A stretch of DNA of 64,000 nucleotides from Crocosphaera watsonii WH 8501 (GTDB lineage Bacteria; Cyanobacteriota; Cyanobacteriia; Cyanobacteriales; Microcystaceae). The stretch is from the NCBI RefSeq assembly GCF_000167195.1, contig NZ_AADV02000004.1, forward strand, positions 161,010 to 225,009, read 5' to 3'. The notes beneath the pieces were generated by a model. The model made no database searches. It saw only the letters and a list, made by a program, of their open reading frames with translations, and was not told the DNA's origin. A program made the position numbers and the translations under genes. This document shows, piece by piece, positions 18,971 through 27,695 of this stretch; positions within the stretch are counted from its first letter, which is position 1; the number at the start of each line of letters is the position of its first letter.

Positions 18971-19851
18971 TCAATATCCCCATTTTTTTCTCTACAAAAC
19001 GATTGCACAGACTCCAGTTGTGTAGCAATGTCTCCAAACCAATCAAGATAAAGATTTCTTGCTGGTGCATTCCCAATCAATGAATTAATAAAACTCAACC
19101 ATTGTGGATCATTATTGGGTAAAATTAGCCCATATTTTTCACAGTCGATGGGGTTCCTTGGTACTAACAGATAATCTGCACCTAGTCTTAAATCTTGTAC
19201 TATTGCTTCCCCAACCAAGAGAATACCATCACTAGCAAAAGCATCAATTTTATCCCCTCTTAATGCTTGTATTCCTCTATATCTACCAGTTACACCTTGA
19301 AACTGAACTAAATTTGCTAGAGGATATTTTTCAGCCATTAATTGTTCATTAGTGGTGTTTTTGAGAACCCCAATATTAACATTTTCTAAACTACCATCAG
19401 GATCAATAGTTTTTGCTTTATCGGCCTCAATTAATAATTGAGTTCCTGTTAAGAGAAAGGGGGTAGAAAATTGGATTTGATATTCAGGAAGTTCTCGGAT
19501 TGTATTTGGTCCACACTCTATATCTACAATGCGATCGCTCACCAATTCAAAGCGATTAAATAAGGTTGATTTATACACCTTAATAGCAATCACTTGTTTA
19601 TTTAATTCTTGTTTCAGTTTGTCTCTAAGTACAGCAATAAAGTCCAAACATAACCCCTCTAAATCTCCGTTAATATCTCGATAACCAAAAGGGACAGCAT
19701 CTTCTCTAATACCGACTTTTAATAACCCTGTTTTATCAATTCTTTCTAAGACAGTTTCTTCTTGTCCATGACTAGGGAAACTAGAGAAAAATAACAAAAA
19801 CAAATTAATAATTATTCCAGAAACTTTAATATTTTTCATAACTTTTTCCAT
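18967..19851 (-). CDS. Extracellular solute-binding protein, family 3
   Basis: Periplasmic binding protein of the amino-acid type (SBP_bac_3). An N-terminal signal peptide (MKNIKVSGIIINLFLLFFSS, cleavage near SHGQ) precedes TGLLKVGIREDAVPFGYRD, GLCLDFIAVLRDKL and a second lobe with VNIGVLKNTTNEQL and GIQALRGDKIDAFASDGILL. It could deliver amino acids to an ABC importer, but no permease or ATPase gene is nearby, so partner and ligand are unknown. I chose the ATG at 19851, two bases after the stop of the upstream permease gene, over an in-frame start at 19872 inside that gene; a start at 19839 is also possible. It likely forms an operon with the AI-2E-family gene. Confidence 0.85.
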   Translation of the reverse strand: MEKVMKNIKVSGIIINLFLLFFSSFPSHGQEETVLERIDKTGLLKVGIREDAVPFGYRDINGDLEGLCLDFIAVLRDKLKQELNKQVIAIKVYKSTLFNRFELVSDRIVDIECGPNTIRELPEYQIQFSTPFLLTGTQLLIEADKAKTIDPDGSLENVNIGVLKNTTNEQLMAEKYPLANLVQFQGVTGRYRGIQALRGDKIDAFASDGILLVGEAIVQDLRLGADYLLVPRNPIDCEKYGLILPNNDPQWLSFINSLIGNAPARNLYLDWFGDIATQLESVQSFCREKNGDID

Positions 19852-19853
19852 AT

Positions 19854-20885
19854 TTAAACAATAGAGTCCCAAGGATCTAAAATGTCTTTAAATAAAACTT
19901 CTTCAATCCAAGTTTTAGCCACAACAGCTAAAGGGAGGGCTAATAATAATCCTAATATACCAAAGGTTCGAGCAAAAAAGATTTGTGCCATTAATGTTAC
20001 CGCAGGAAGCAAAGAAACTTGTTTGGCCATAACAGTAGGAGTTAACCAATAACTTTCGATATTTTGAATAATAAAATACCAAATTAAAATAGCCCAAATT
20101 TTCCAAGGCTCATCTAACAAAGCTACCATTAAAGGGAAAACAACACTGGTAGCAGGACCCACATTAGGAATAAAGTTAAGTAAACCTGCTAATAAAGCAT
20201 GAACTAACACTAATTTAACTTGTAATACCAATAATCCTAAACCGCTTAAAGTCCCAATAAATAAACAATTAATAGTAACTCCAGTCAACCAATTTCCTAA
20301 CGCTACTTCAGAAAGTGTCAAAATTTCTTCCCCTCGTTTACGATAAAAAGAAGGAAATAGTTTCAAAAAAAGATAACGGTACTTCTTGGGAGCCATTACC
20401 ATTGTTATGGTCAAGAAATAAATAAAAATAAGTTGTAAAATAATTAATAAAGAATTGGAGAAAACAGTGAAAAAGTTGGCAAAAATATCTGTCAATAGAG
20501 GTTGTAAACGGGTTAACAAATCATTTAACGAGGGTGGTGGTGGCAACCAATCAAAACGACTTTGTGTTTCCGATAATAAAATTAAATTAGTCCGCAGTCT
20601 TTCCCAAACATTAGGGAACAAAGCCAGTAATTTTTGAAATTGGTCGAGAAAAGGAGGAACCACTAACCAACCAAACAAAATACTTAAAAAAATGATACCA
20701 ATAACAATAATAACAATGGCAAAATTCCGTCTAATCTTAAATTTTTTCAGCCATTTTACTAATCGATTTAAAGCAGTTGCAAAAACAATCGCAGTAAATA
20801 CCAATAACAATACCTGTCTAATTTCCCAAAGAATATAACAGGAGATGATGAAACTAGATAAGCCAAGCCATTTACCAAGATTCAT
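19854..20885 (-). CDS. AI-2E family (PerM/UPF0118) transporter
   Basis: 343-residue polytopic membrane protein with two N-terminal hydrophobic hairpins, a soluble loop (about residues 75-130, WERLRTNLILLSETQSRFDW) and five or more further segments. The family motif region LNFIPNVGPATSVVFPLMVAL is clear. Members are secondary transporters or exporters; substrates range from AI-2 to Na+ and remain unknown here. The solute-binding protein gene follows after two bases, so the two are probably co-transcribed. Confidence 0.88.
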   Translation of the reverse strand: MNLGKWLGLSSFIISCYILWEIRQVLLLVFTAIVFATALNRLVKWLKKFKIRRNFAIVIIVIGIIFLSILFGWLVVPPFLDQFQKLLALFPNVWERLRTNLILLSETQSRFDWLPPPPSLNDLLTRLQPLLTDIFANFFTVFSNSLLIILQLIFIYFLTITMVMAPKKYRYLFLKLFPSFYRKRGEEILTLSEVALGNWLTGVTINCLFIGTLSGLGLLVLQVKLVLVHALLAGLLNFIPNVGPATSVVFPLMVALLDEPWKIWAILIWYFIIQNIESYWLTPTVMAKQVSLLPAVTLMAQIFFARTFGILGLLLALPLAVVAKTWIEEVLFKDILDPWDSIV

Positions 20886-20937
20886 GAAACTATCAGAAAG
20901 CTCAAAAGACTTTTTTATTCTATATTAAAAACAAAAA

Positions 20938-20965
20938 AAAGGAAGAGAACAAGGCCTCTTCCTTT
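20938..20965 (-). terminator. Rho-independent terminator of the ctp gene
   Basis: On the minus strand AAAGGAAGAG, an eight-base loop and CTCTTCCTTT are followed by a run of Ts (the A-run at 20932-20940 on the plus strand). It lies 22 bp after the stop of the S41 protease gene and upstream of the AI-2E-family gene. Confidence 0.85.
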
Positions 20966-20986
20966 GATTATTATCACGACTTCAAG

Positions 20987-22288
20987 TTATCGCATAGTAC
21001 CACGGGCATTCGTACCGTTAGACTTAGCGATTTCCTTTTCTAACTCTTCATAAGCCCTGTCAAATTGAGGATCACCAAAATCACCAATTTTATCTCGTTC
21101 CTGTTGAAGATCCTTTCTTTGAGCTTCGGTCAATTCTACGACAATATCAGGTTCAATTCCCTGTTTATTGATATCTCGACCGCTGGGGGTTAAATACTTA
21201 GCAATAGTAACAGCAAGTCCAGATGTACCATCTCCTAAGCGTCGAACGGACTGTACTAAACCCTTACCAAAAGTCTTAGTTCCCACTAAAGTAGCGCGGT
21301 TGTTATCCTGTAAAGCACCTGAAAGAATTTCACTGGCACTAGCGGAACCACCATCTACCATAATCACCAGAGGCTTATCAGTCAAAGCACGGTTGGTTGC
21401 CCGTTGCGCTTCTACCTCACCGTTACGACTCACCGTTGAGACGATACGGCCTTGATCGAGCCACATCCGAGCAATTTCTATACTGGAATAAAGGAGTCCG
21501 CCTGGGTTAGAGCGTAAGTCAAGAATATAACCGTTGACATTGGCGGCTTCAGCATCACGAATAGCGTCACGCATTTCCTTGCTGGCCTGCGCACTAAACT
21601 GAGTCAAACGGATATAACCAACCTTCCCTGAAGGAGTTTCTTCTATACGAGCTTTAACAGGGTGGAGTTCGATGCGCGCTCTGATGATGGGATAATTAAA
21701 TTCCTCGTTGGAACGACGAATGGTTAAAGTAACTTTGCTACCTGGTTTCCCACGAATGAGTTTAACCGCATCTTCCACTTCCATACCTTCGGTGGTTTTG
21801 CCGTTAATTTTTGTGATCACATCCTTAGCAAGAATTCCTGCCTCAAAAGCGGGAGTATCTTCGATGGGAGCAACTACGGTTAATTCTTTGGTTTCTTCAT
21901 CCTTAGTAATTTGGATACCCACACCGGTTAACTCTCCGGAGGTATCAATTTGCATATTTTGGAACTCTTGGGGATCCATAAAACGAGTGTAGGGATCGTC
22001 GAGTTGTTCTAACATCTCCCGAATCGCTTTATAAGCCTCTTCCTTACTATTGTAGGTTTTGGACTTTCCTACATACTTTTGGCGAACAGCAAGCCAGTCT
22101 ACCTGATTAAAGGTGGCATCAACATAAGTATCATTAATAACTTGCCAAACTTCATCGACTAATTTTTTAGGATTATCTTGAAGATAAGCAACGCTACGGG
22201 GAAGACGTAACCCTGCTCCTGTAACGGCGATGGCTGTTAAAACGGCAGCAGTTGCACCAAGAACTAACCCTTTTTTGTAATTGACCAT
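20987..22288 (-). CDS. Carboxyl-terminal processing protease (S41)
   Basis: 433-residue Ctp-family protease with an N-terminal signal or anchor (about residues 7-25). The order is an N-terminal helical region (VDEVWQVINDTYVD), a PDZ domain (about 105-190, GVGIQITKDEETKELTVVAP) and the S41 catalytic core. The catalytic Ser is in GGSASASEI and the general base Lys in GTKTFGKGLVQS. Cyanobacteria have three paralogues (CtpA, which matures D1, plus CtpB and CtpC); sequence alone does not let me say which this is. It ends in a clear terminator and is divergent from ftsQ. Confidence 0.93.
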   Translation of the reverse strand: MVNYKKGLVLGATAAVLTAIAVTGAGLRLPRSVAYLQDNPKKLVDEVWQVINDTYVDATFNQVDWLAVRQKYVGKSKTYNSKEEAYKAIREMLEQLDDPYTRFMDPQEFQNMQIDTSGELTGVGIQITKDEETKELTVVAPIEDTPAFEAGILAKDVITKINGKTTEGMEVEDAVKLIRGKPGSKVTLTIRRSNEEFNYPIIRARIELHPVKARIEETPSGKVGYIRLTQFSAQASKEMRDAIRDAEAANVNGYILDLRSNPGGLLYSSIEIARMWLDQGRIVSTVSRNGEVEAQRATNRALTDKPLVIMVDGGSASASEILSGALQDNNRATLVGTKTFGKGLVQSVRRLGDGTSGLAVTIAKYLTPSGRDINKQGIEPDIVVELTEAQRKDLQQERDKIGDFGDPQFDRAYEELEKEIAKSNGTNARGTMR

Positions 22289-22487
22289 AAGCTAAGTGTG
22301 TGTTTATGAAACTTCTATAACAGGCGAGTGCTGACTCTAAGACAGGAACTTGTCTGAACTATTTTAACTCAGTATATCCTAGACTTCTGTTAACTGACTT
22401 AAGTTACTTATTTTATCGAGTTATTTTTTGATAGAGTAAGCATCACCCCAATGATAGCATTGTCTTCATAGTAATGATAGAAATATT

Positions 22488-23288
22488 ATGACAGATAGTA
22501 CCGTAATTCCTACTGATTGCCTCAAAAACAAACGTCAAAACCTACGCACTCAACGCCGTTTAAAAGCATGGCAAGGAGTCTGGCGATTTATTTTCCTCTG
22601 TGGTATGACAGGAGGGTTAATTGGGGGTATCAATTTACCCCATTGGTTGATTGGGGAAAAATCACAAATTAAAATCCTGGGTAACGAGCGACTCCATCAA
22701 GAACAAATTCATACCATGTTGGATCTGAGTTATCCTCAATTAATCTGGAAGCTACCGATCCATCAGTTGCGGCAAAAACTGGAAAGCCAACCTCCCCTTG
22801 AAACTGTCTATATGACTCGTCAGCTATGGCCAGTGGAAGTCACTGTTATGGTCAAAGAAAGACAACCCATAGCTGAGGCAACTATGGGAAGAAAAGCTGG
22901 TTTTATTGATGATGAGGGGGTTTGGATTCCTGCAACATTCTATCAAGAGGCTAAAGCTAAACCTTCTGTTAAGCTTAAAGTGTGGGGGTTGACTCCACAA
23001 AGTTTGAGCTATTGGAAAGATATTTATCCTTTAATTCTCAATTCTCCTGTAGAGATTACCGCACTTGATTGGCGTGATCCCAGTAATTTGATTTTAGACA
23101 CGGTTTTAGGAAAGGTGCATTGTGGAACTTATCTGAATCAAGAGCAGTTTCTTGAGCAACTCCAAGCTTTAGGTAAACTCAGTAAATTATCTTCCCAAGT
23201 CCCTCAAGAACGTATTATTTATCTGGATTTATCTAACCCTGATGCACCATCAGTTCATCTTAAAGACATACCTCCAAAGTCTGATTAA
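22488..23288 (+). CDS. ftsQ: Cell division protein FtsQ (POTRA domain)
   Basis: 266-residue single-pass membrane protein. A basic cytoplasmic start (KNKRQNLRTQRRLKAWQGVW) is followed by a membrane segment (about residues 31-50), a POTRA domain beginning IKILGNERLHQEQIHTML and an FtsQ domain (VEVTVMVKERQPIAEATMG, FIDDEGVWIPA). It links early and late divisome components in the periplasm. In many cyanobacteria ftsZ follows directly; here the next genes are insertion sequences, so that linkage is broken or ftsZ lies elsewhere. Confidence 0.9.
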   Translation: MTDSTVIPTDCLKNKRQNLRTQRRLKAWQGVWRFIFLCGMTGGLIGGINLPHWLIGEKSQIKILGNERLHQEQIHTMLDLSYPQLIWKLPIHQLRQKLESQPPLETVYMTRQLWPVEVTVMVKERQPIAEATMGRKAGFIDDEGVWIPATFYQEAKAKPSVKLKVWGLTPQSLSYWKDIYPLILNSPVEITALDWRDPSNLILDTVLGKVHCGTYLNQEQFLEQLQALGKLSKLSSQVPQERIIYLDLSNPDAPSVHLKDIPPKSD

Positions 23289-23314
23289 TCAACCATTGAT
23301 AACTAGACCAAATT

Positions 23315-23777
23315 AGGGTTTGCTGAATAAAAGCAAAACCCTATTCTTTAAAAGGTTACACCCATATTCGCGATCGCAAAAAAGATCAGCTTTGTCGGCT
23401 ACAAACCGCTATAATTGGTAGAAACACCTCCCAGTTGTTGGTCAAGAACAAATGTATCGAAAAGAGGAGCAACCTTTACCGCCCCCAGAAAAATTTGAAT
23501 TACCTTTCGAGGGCAAATTGTCCCCCAATAATCGTTGGGTAATCATGGCAGAGTTGATACCTTGGGATGATTTTGAGGAAGAATATGCTAAACTTTTTTC
23601 AGCAGAAAAAGGTGCGCCAGCCAAACTATTTAGAATGGCATTAGGGATATTAATTATTAAGGAAAAATTAGGAACAAGTGATAGAGAAACTATAGAACAG
23701 ATTAGAGAAAATCCCTATCTACAATACTTTATAGGTTTAAATTGTTATCAACAAGAGCCACCACTGGAATCTTCAAT
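23315..23777 (+). mobile_element. IS5/IS1182-like copy 2, left-end fragment
   Basis: 463 bp matching the left end of the 1693-bp IS, including the terminal repeat AGGGTTTGCTGAA and about the first 108 codons of the transposase (from 23452). It stops at TTCAAT, where the IS1634-like element begins. Sequence beyond that element does not continue this IS, so the right 1.2 kb is gone. Confidence 0.9.
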
Positions 23778-25784
23778 CCCAGATTCCGCACTTCAAAAAG
23801 TAGCATTAAATAATACAAGCCTGGGTTTAATAATTAAGTATAATTGCTTAAGCTCTTGAAGACAAAAAAGTGGGATAATTGTTTAAGTTGTTTCCTCTGT
23901 AAAAAAAGAGCGAAAAATGTCTTATTTAGAAGAAATACAAGTTAAAAATTTAGACCATTTAGGGATAGTAGCTGGTTTAATTGATGAAATAGGAATAGTC
24001 AAAATAATTAATAATAAATTAGGAATAGATGTTAGAGAAAAAATCTCAGCAGGTACAGTAGTTAAGTCTATTTTAATCAATGGACTAGGATTTGTTTCAA
24101 GACCTCTATATTTATTCAGTCAGTTTTTTCAAGATAAAGCCATTGAGAAATTGTTAGGAGAAAGAATTCAACCTGATTACCTTAATGATGATAAAATTGG
24201 GAGAGTAATGGATGAATTATATAAATATGGACTAAATGATATTTTTATTGAAGTAGTTTTAGAAGTAATTAAAAAATTTAAAATAGACCTTAAATACTCC
24301 CATTTAGATTCCACATCATTTCATTTAGATGGAGAATATAAAAGGGAAGAAGATAAAGAGAAACAGGAAGAAGAAAAAATTATTAAAGAAAGACCAATTT
24401 TTAATAAGAAAGGATATTCTCGGGATCATAGACCAGACTTAAAACAATGTGTCTTGGATTTAATAACAAGCCAAGATGGAGATATTTCATTATTTGTGAG
24501 AGCAGGAGATGGAAATGAATCTGATAAAGCTGTATTTGGAAAAGTTTTAGTAGAATTCAAAAAGCAAATAAAGTTTGATAGTATCATGGTTTGTGATAGT
24601 GCTTTATATGGTCAAGAAAATCTCCAACTAATCCAACATTTAAAATGGATAACGAGAGTTCCAATGACCATAAAAAAAGCAAAAGAATTAGTGCAAAATA
24701 TAGAGGTGGAAGAAGTAAAAGATGAAGATAAAGAAAAAAGAAGTGACCTAAATTTAGAAAGTTATACCTGGAAAGAAGAAATTGTTACTTATGGTGGAAT
24801 CAAGCAAACTTGGTTAATAGTCTTGAGTGAAAAAAGACAGAAAAGTGATTTGGAAAAACTAGAAAAACAACTTTCCCAAGAAGAGAAGAAATCCCAAAAA
24901 TTTCTTAAAGAAATACAATCTGAAGAATTTGAACATCCTCAAGCTGCTCGATATAAATTAAAAGCTATTAATAAAAAATTGAGATTGTTGGAAAGAAAAG
25001 AAGTTGAACTGATTGAAACTTACTCGAAAAAAAAGGAAAAGATTTATAAAATGATTAGTCTGATCATCAAAAAAGGTGAAGAGATAAGTAGAAAGACTAA
25101 AGAAGCAGGAAAATTTATTTTAGCAACTAACTTAGTAGAGGAAAATAAATTAGAAGCTAGTGAAATTCTGATAACTTATAAAAACCAGCAATCTACGGAA
25201 AGAGGATTTCGATTTTTGAAAGATCCCTTATTTTTTACTGATAGTTTCTTCGTTGAAAAACCAGAAAGAATAGAAACAATGTTATTTTTAATGTCTTTGT
25301 GTTTGTTGATTTATAACTTGGGGCAAAGAGAATTAAGAAATTGTTTAAAAAGAGTCAAAAAAGGAATAAATAATCAAGTAGGGAAAGTAACATTGCGTCC
25401 GACTTTGAGGTGGATATTTCAATGTTTTCAAGGTATTCATTATGTGATTTTAAACGGAGTTAAACAAATTGTCAATTTAACAGAAGAAAGGCGTTTTATA
25501 TTGAGTTTATTACCTGCATCTTGTCAAAGATATTATCTATAAATCGAATTGGATAAAGCAAAAATAATAAAAGAATAAGAGTCTAATGATATCAAATGAG
25601 AAGAGGAAACTCTCCTTCGTTTGTGCTGAGTCTTGCTAAGTTTTCAATGGGTATAAATCTTCTTAATTTGATTATTTTTCCTAAAAATTTAATGAAAAGA
25701 GAAATATTCTTGCCCAGGTATGATTTTCGGACTTTTTAAAACTATGTATTTTTTTATACTACATTTTGAAGTGCGGAATCTGGG
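23778..25784 (+). mobile_element. IS1634-like insertion sequence with 6-bp target duplication
   Basis: A 2007-bp element with terminal inverted repeats CCCAGATTCCGCACTTCAAA at both ends, flanked by the direct repeat TTCAAT (23772-23777 and 25785-25790). It contains one full-length transposase gene. The perfect ends and duplication indicate a fairly recent insertion. Confidence 0.9.
23917..25542 (+). CDS. IS1634-like (IS4 superfamily) transposase
   Basis: 541-residue transposase. The N-terminal DUF4277-like region reads VKNLDHLGIVAGLIDEIGIV. Catalytic-type residues are in YSHLDSTSFHLDG (first Asp), SIMVCDSALYG (second Asp) and NQQSTERGFRFLKDP (Glu). A Lys/Glu-rich coiled segment occupies about residues 305-400. 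The gene is uninterrupted and lies between intact terminal repeats, so it could be active. Confidence 0.9.
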   Translation: MSYLEEIQVKNLDHLGIVAGLIDEIGIVKIINNKLGIDVREKISAGTVVKSILINGLGFVSRPLYLFSQFFQDKAIEKLLGERIQPDYLNDDKIGRVMDELYKYGLNDIFIEVVLEVIKKFKIDLKYSHLDSTSFHLDGEYKREEDKEKQEEEKIIKERPIFNKKGYSRDHRPDLKQCVLDLITSQDGDISLFVRAGDGNESDKAVFGKVLVEFKKQIKFDSIMVCDSALYGQENLQLIQHLKWITRVPMTIKKAKELVQNIEVEEVKDEDKEKRSDLNLESYTWKEEIVTYGGIKQTWLIVLSEKRQKSDLEKLEKQLSQEEKKSQKFLKEIQSEEFEHPQAARYKLKAINKKLRLLERKEVELIETYSKKKEKIYKMISLIIKKGEEISRKTKEAGKFILATNLVEENKLEASEILITYKNQQSTERGFRFLKDPLFFTDSFFVEKPERIETMLFLMSLCLLIYNLGQRELRNCLKRVKKGINNQVGKVTLRPTLRWIFQCFQGIHYVILNGVKQIVNLTEERRFILSLLPASCQRYYL

Positions 25785-25790
25785 TTCAAT

Positions 25791-25910
25791 CTCACGGGGT
25801 GAGAAGCCCGTTAAAACCCTGATTGAAAGAGGGTTTCAGCCGTAGCGATCGCTCTATAAATTGTCAAAAACTAGAGGGCTTATTGAGAATAAACAATAAT
25901 GATAATCATT
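25791..25910 (+). repeat. Left 120-bp inverted arm with operator-like palindrome and Fur box
   Basis: Aligns without gaps to the reverse complement of 27539-27658, by my count 81 of 120 positions. The outer 12 bases (CTCACGGGGTGA) are identical and the inner 53 are about 85% identical. The middle is no more alike than chance, apart from spacing. An AAACCCT/AGGGTTT hairpin (25814-25836) is present only in this arm. It could be a long terminal repeat of a mobile element or one of two paralogous promoters. Confidence 0.7.
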
Positions 25911-25913
25911 CTT
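25895..25913 (+). promoter_or_regulatory. Fur-box-like site (left)
   Basis: 16 of 19 positions match the consensus GATAATGATAATCATTATC, with a perfect ATAATGATAATCATT core. It is preceded by TTATTGAGAATAA, also an iron-box-like palindrome. Fur is the ferric-uptake repressor. No intact iron gene is now next to it: an IS4-like element lies inside. Confidence 0.65.
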
Positions 25914-25921
25914 GCCGTGTG

Positions 25922-25983
25922 TGTGGGGGGGAGGAGGCTTACACCGTCCTCCCCCCCACAGGGTTGATGCTCAAAATCAACCC
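25922..25983. other. Two hairpins inside the left arm
   Basis: TGTGGGGGGGAGGA pairs with its complement at 25947-25960 (14-bp perfect stem, 11-base loop). It is followed at once by GGGTTGAT/ATCAACCC (25961-25983). The first is G-rich, like the hairpin at 27496-27531 on the other side of the IS4-like element. Confidence 0.75.
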
Positions 25984-27348
25984 CTTGGGCAATATTAGTT
26001 TTTATTAAATAATAAAAATTGGTTTATTTTGGATAGTTACATCTAAAATAAATCATCTTCCACTGGTTATTTTATGTTAAGATAAAATAGGGGAATTAAG
26101 CCGTCTTATCTATTATGGACATGGCTTGTAACCCTTTTTTATAATTGTTGAGTTTCTGGGGATTATTGCTCATCATAATTGAAATAAAATCAGAGCAAAA
26201 TTCCCAAGCGTGAATCCAAAGAGAGCCATAAAGTCCTATCCAAAAATTACTATGTCTTCGGTCACGTCTTGATTTTTCAGTTAGACGAGCAATATATTTT
26301 CCTTGATTGATTTGTCGAAATGTTTTGCCTTTTAAAGAAGTAGCAGTGCAAGCGATCGCTATTAATAAAATCAAGGAATTTAGTCGTTTATTATTGGCTT
26401 TACTTCCCTCCAAATTATAACACCCTGTCTTACAATCCTTGAACATAGCTTCAATATCTGCCCTGGCTCGATAGACTTTCAAGACCTCTGATAAACTGTC
26501 TAAGTTGGTAAGAATAAACCAAGGCTCTTTTTCCTGTTTGCCCTTGTATTTTCTTTTCCAATATGCTCCCACATTAAAGTTTCCAAACCCTTTATTTTTA
26601 GTGACTGAAACCCCAGTTAAAAACATCTTCATCCCAGGTTTCATTCCTAACTGCGAAAAAGTTTGATAATCTTCATCATCTTTTTTCTGGTTTGTACCTT
26701 GTTTCTGACGAAAAGCGAAGAATAACTTTTGTTTTTTACTTTTTTGTTTCAACCAATAAGCTGATTTAACACTGTGGAATTCTCGGTCTCCAAGAATGAC
26801 TAACTCATAGTTTTTTAGAAGACAAAGAACAGGTTTAATTAATGCCTGTTGTTCAGATAATCTGCTGGCTCCTCTTTTCCCTAAAAGTGTCCAATAGATG
26901 GGTAAAGCCCGCTTTTTCCAGATAACAGCAACCATGAAAACATTTTTATCTTTCCATTGGGTTCGGTCAATTGTTATAATCAGACGAGAGCCAGTCTTAA
27001 ATTCTTTACAAATAATAGCTTTAATCACAGGAAACCAGAATCTGGGAATGGCTAAAGCTGACAAAACTAGGAATCTCTGGATATGTTTACGACGACTTTG
27101 ATAAAGGATTGGTAAAGGAAAACAAGCTGCTAACCTTTCTATTCCAACCTGTTTATGTACTGTCAGCAACCACAGTAAAATTCTAAAAGCCTCGAACTGT
27201 GTTTGTGTTAAATGTTTGGTAAAATGAGATTCATAAACTGCTAAAAAGCTCATGATTTAAGTTATAAAACGATTAAGGACAATCTGATTATTATTAGCAT
27301 AAAATCGGATTGTTTTCTCTCTTTTAGGAGTTGACGCTCGCGCATCAA
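25964..27348 (-). mobile_element. IS4-like insertion sequence (limits approximate)
   Basis: Surrounds the IS4-like transposase. The proposed ends begin TTGATGC and match as imperfect inverted repeats (about 16 of 24 positions). No target duplication was recognised. The limits are a guess; the transposase is not. Confidence 0.5.
26096..27253 (-). CDS. IS4-family transposase
   Basis: 385-residue transposase. The acidic residues lie in IITIDRTQWKDKN (first Asp), LVILGDREFHS (second Asp) and a YRARADIEAMFKDCKT segment equivalent to the Y-(2)-R-(3)-E-(6)-K signature of IS4 elements. The frame is complete with no stops. It lies between two Fur-box-bearing arms and would be transcribed towards the left arm. 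Confidence 0.88.
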   Translation of the reverse strand: MSFLAVYESHFTKHLTQTQFEAFRILLWLLTVHKQVGIERLAACFPLPILYQSRRKHIQRFLVLSALAIPRFWFPVIKAIICKEFKTGSRLIITIDRTQWKDKNVFMVAVIWKKRALPIYWTLLGKRGASRLSEQQALIKPVLCLLKNYELVILGDREFHSVKSAYWLKQKSKKQKLFFAFRQKQGTNQKKDDEDYQTFSQLGMKPGMKMFLTGVSVTKNKGFGNFNVGAYWKRKYKGKQEKEPWFILTNLDSLSEVLKVYRARADIEAMFKDCKTGCYNLEGSKANNKRLNSLILLIAIACTATSLKGKTFRQINQGKYIARLTEKSRRDRRHSNFWIGLYGSLWIHAWEFCSDFISIMMSNNPQKLNNYKKGLQAMSIIDKTA

Positions 27349-27363
27349 AACAGTTTGGGGGGG

Positions 27364-27490
27364 CAGGGCAATCGCATTTAATTTTTGAAAAGCTGACTGC
27401 ATAAGAGGTTTCGCGATCGCCGTTCATTTGTACTGAAACTCTAAAATCTTTACTGGATCACGCATCTCAGATTTTAATGCGATTGCCCTG
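27364..27490. mobile_element. 127-bp MITE with 10-bp target duplication
   Basis: Terminal inverted repeats CAGGGCAATCGCATTTAA and TTAATGCGATTGCCCTG bound 127 bp without coding capacity. Exact direct repeats TTTGGGGGGG flank it (27354-27363 and 27491-27500). Long repeats and an 8-10-bp duplication fit a non-autonomous derivative of an ISAs1-like or IS4-like element; the parent is not in this window. Confidence 0.85.
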
Positions 27491-27495
27491 TTTGG

Positions 27496-27531
27496 GGGGG
27501 GAAGACGTGGCAAATGCCACGTCTTCCCCCC
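27496..27531. other. 17-bp perfect G-rich hairpin
   Basis: GGGGGGAAGACGTGGCA, a two-base loop and the exact complement, directly beside the right Fur box. It mirrors the G-rich hairpin of the left arm and is terminator-like without a T-run. Confidence 0.8.
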
Positions 27532-27535
27532 ATTT

Positions 27536-27554
27536 GCAAATGATTATCATTATC
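27536..27554 (-). promoter_or_regulatory. Fur-box-like site (right)
   Basis: 17 of 19 positions match the Fur consensus read on the minus strand, followed by TTATTGAGAATG. This is a stronger match than the left copy. It faces inward towards the IS4-like element, like the left one. Confidence 0.7.
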
Positions 27555-27658
27555 GTTCATTCTCAATAAGCTCTCTGGTTGCCGACAATTGTTTAGGGTC
27601 GGGTAACAGAGAAAAACCGCTCTGGACTTACTTTTCAACCTACTTGTCACCCCGTGAG
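27539..27658 (-). repeat. Right 120-bp inverted arm
   Basis: Reverse-complement partner of 25791-25910, equal in length. It carries the operator-like TCACCCCGTGAG at its outer end (27647-27658) and the Fur box at its inner end. It ends 37 bp before the thioesterase stop codon. Confidence 0.7.
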
Positions 27659-27695
27659 CTTTTATTATTTTATTTTAGGTTACTTGTTTTGAGTC

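Noticed and set aside
25823..26008. 61-codon ORF inside the left inverted arm
   Set aside because: It crosses the Fur box and two hairpins, has no family resemblance and no ribosome-binding site.
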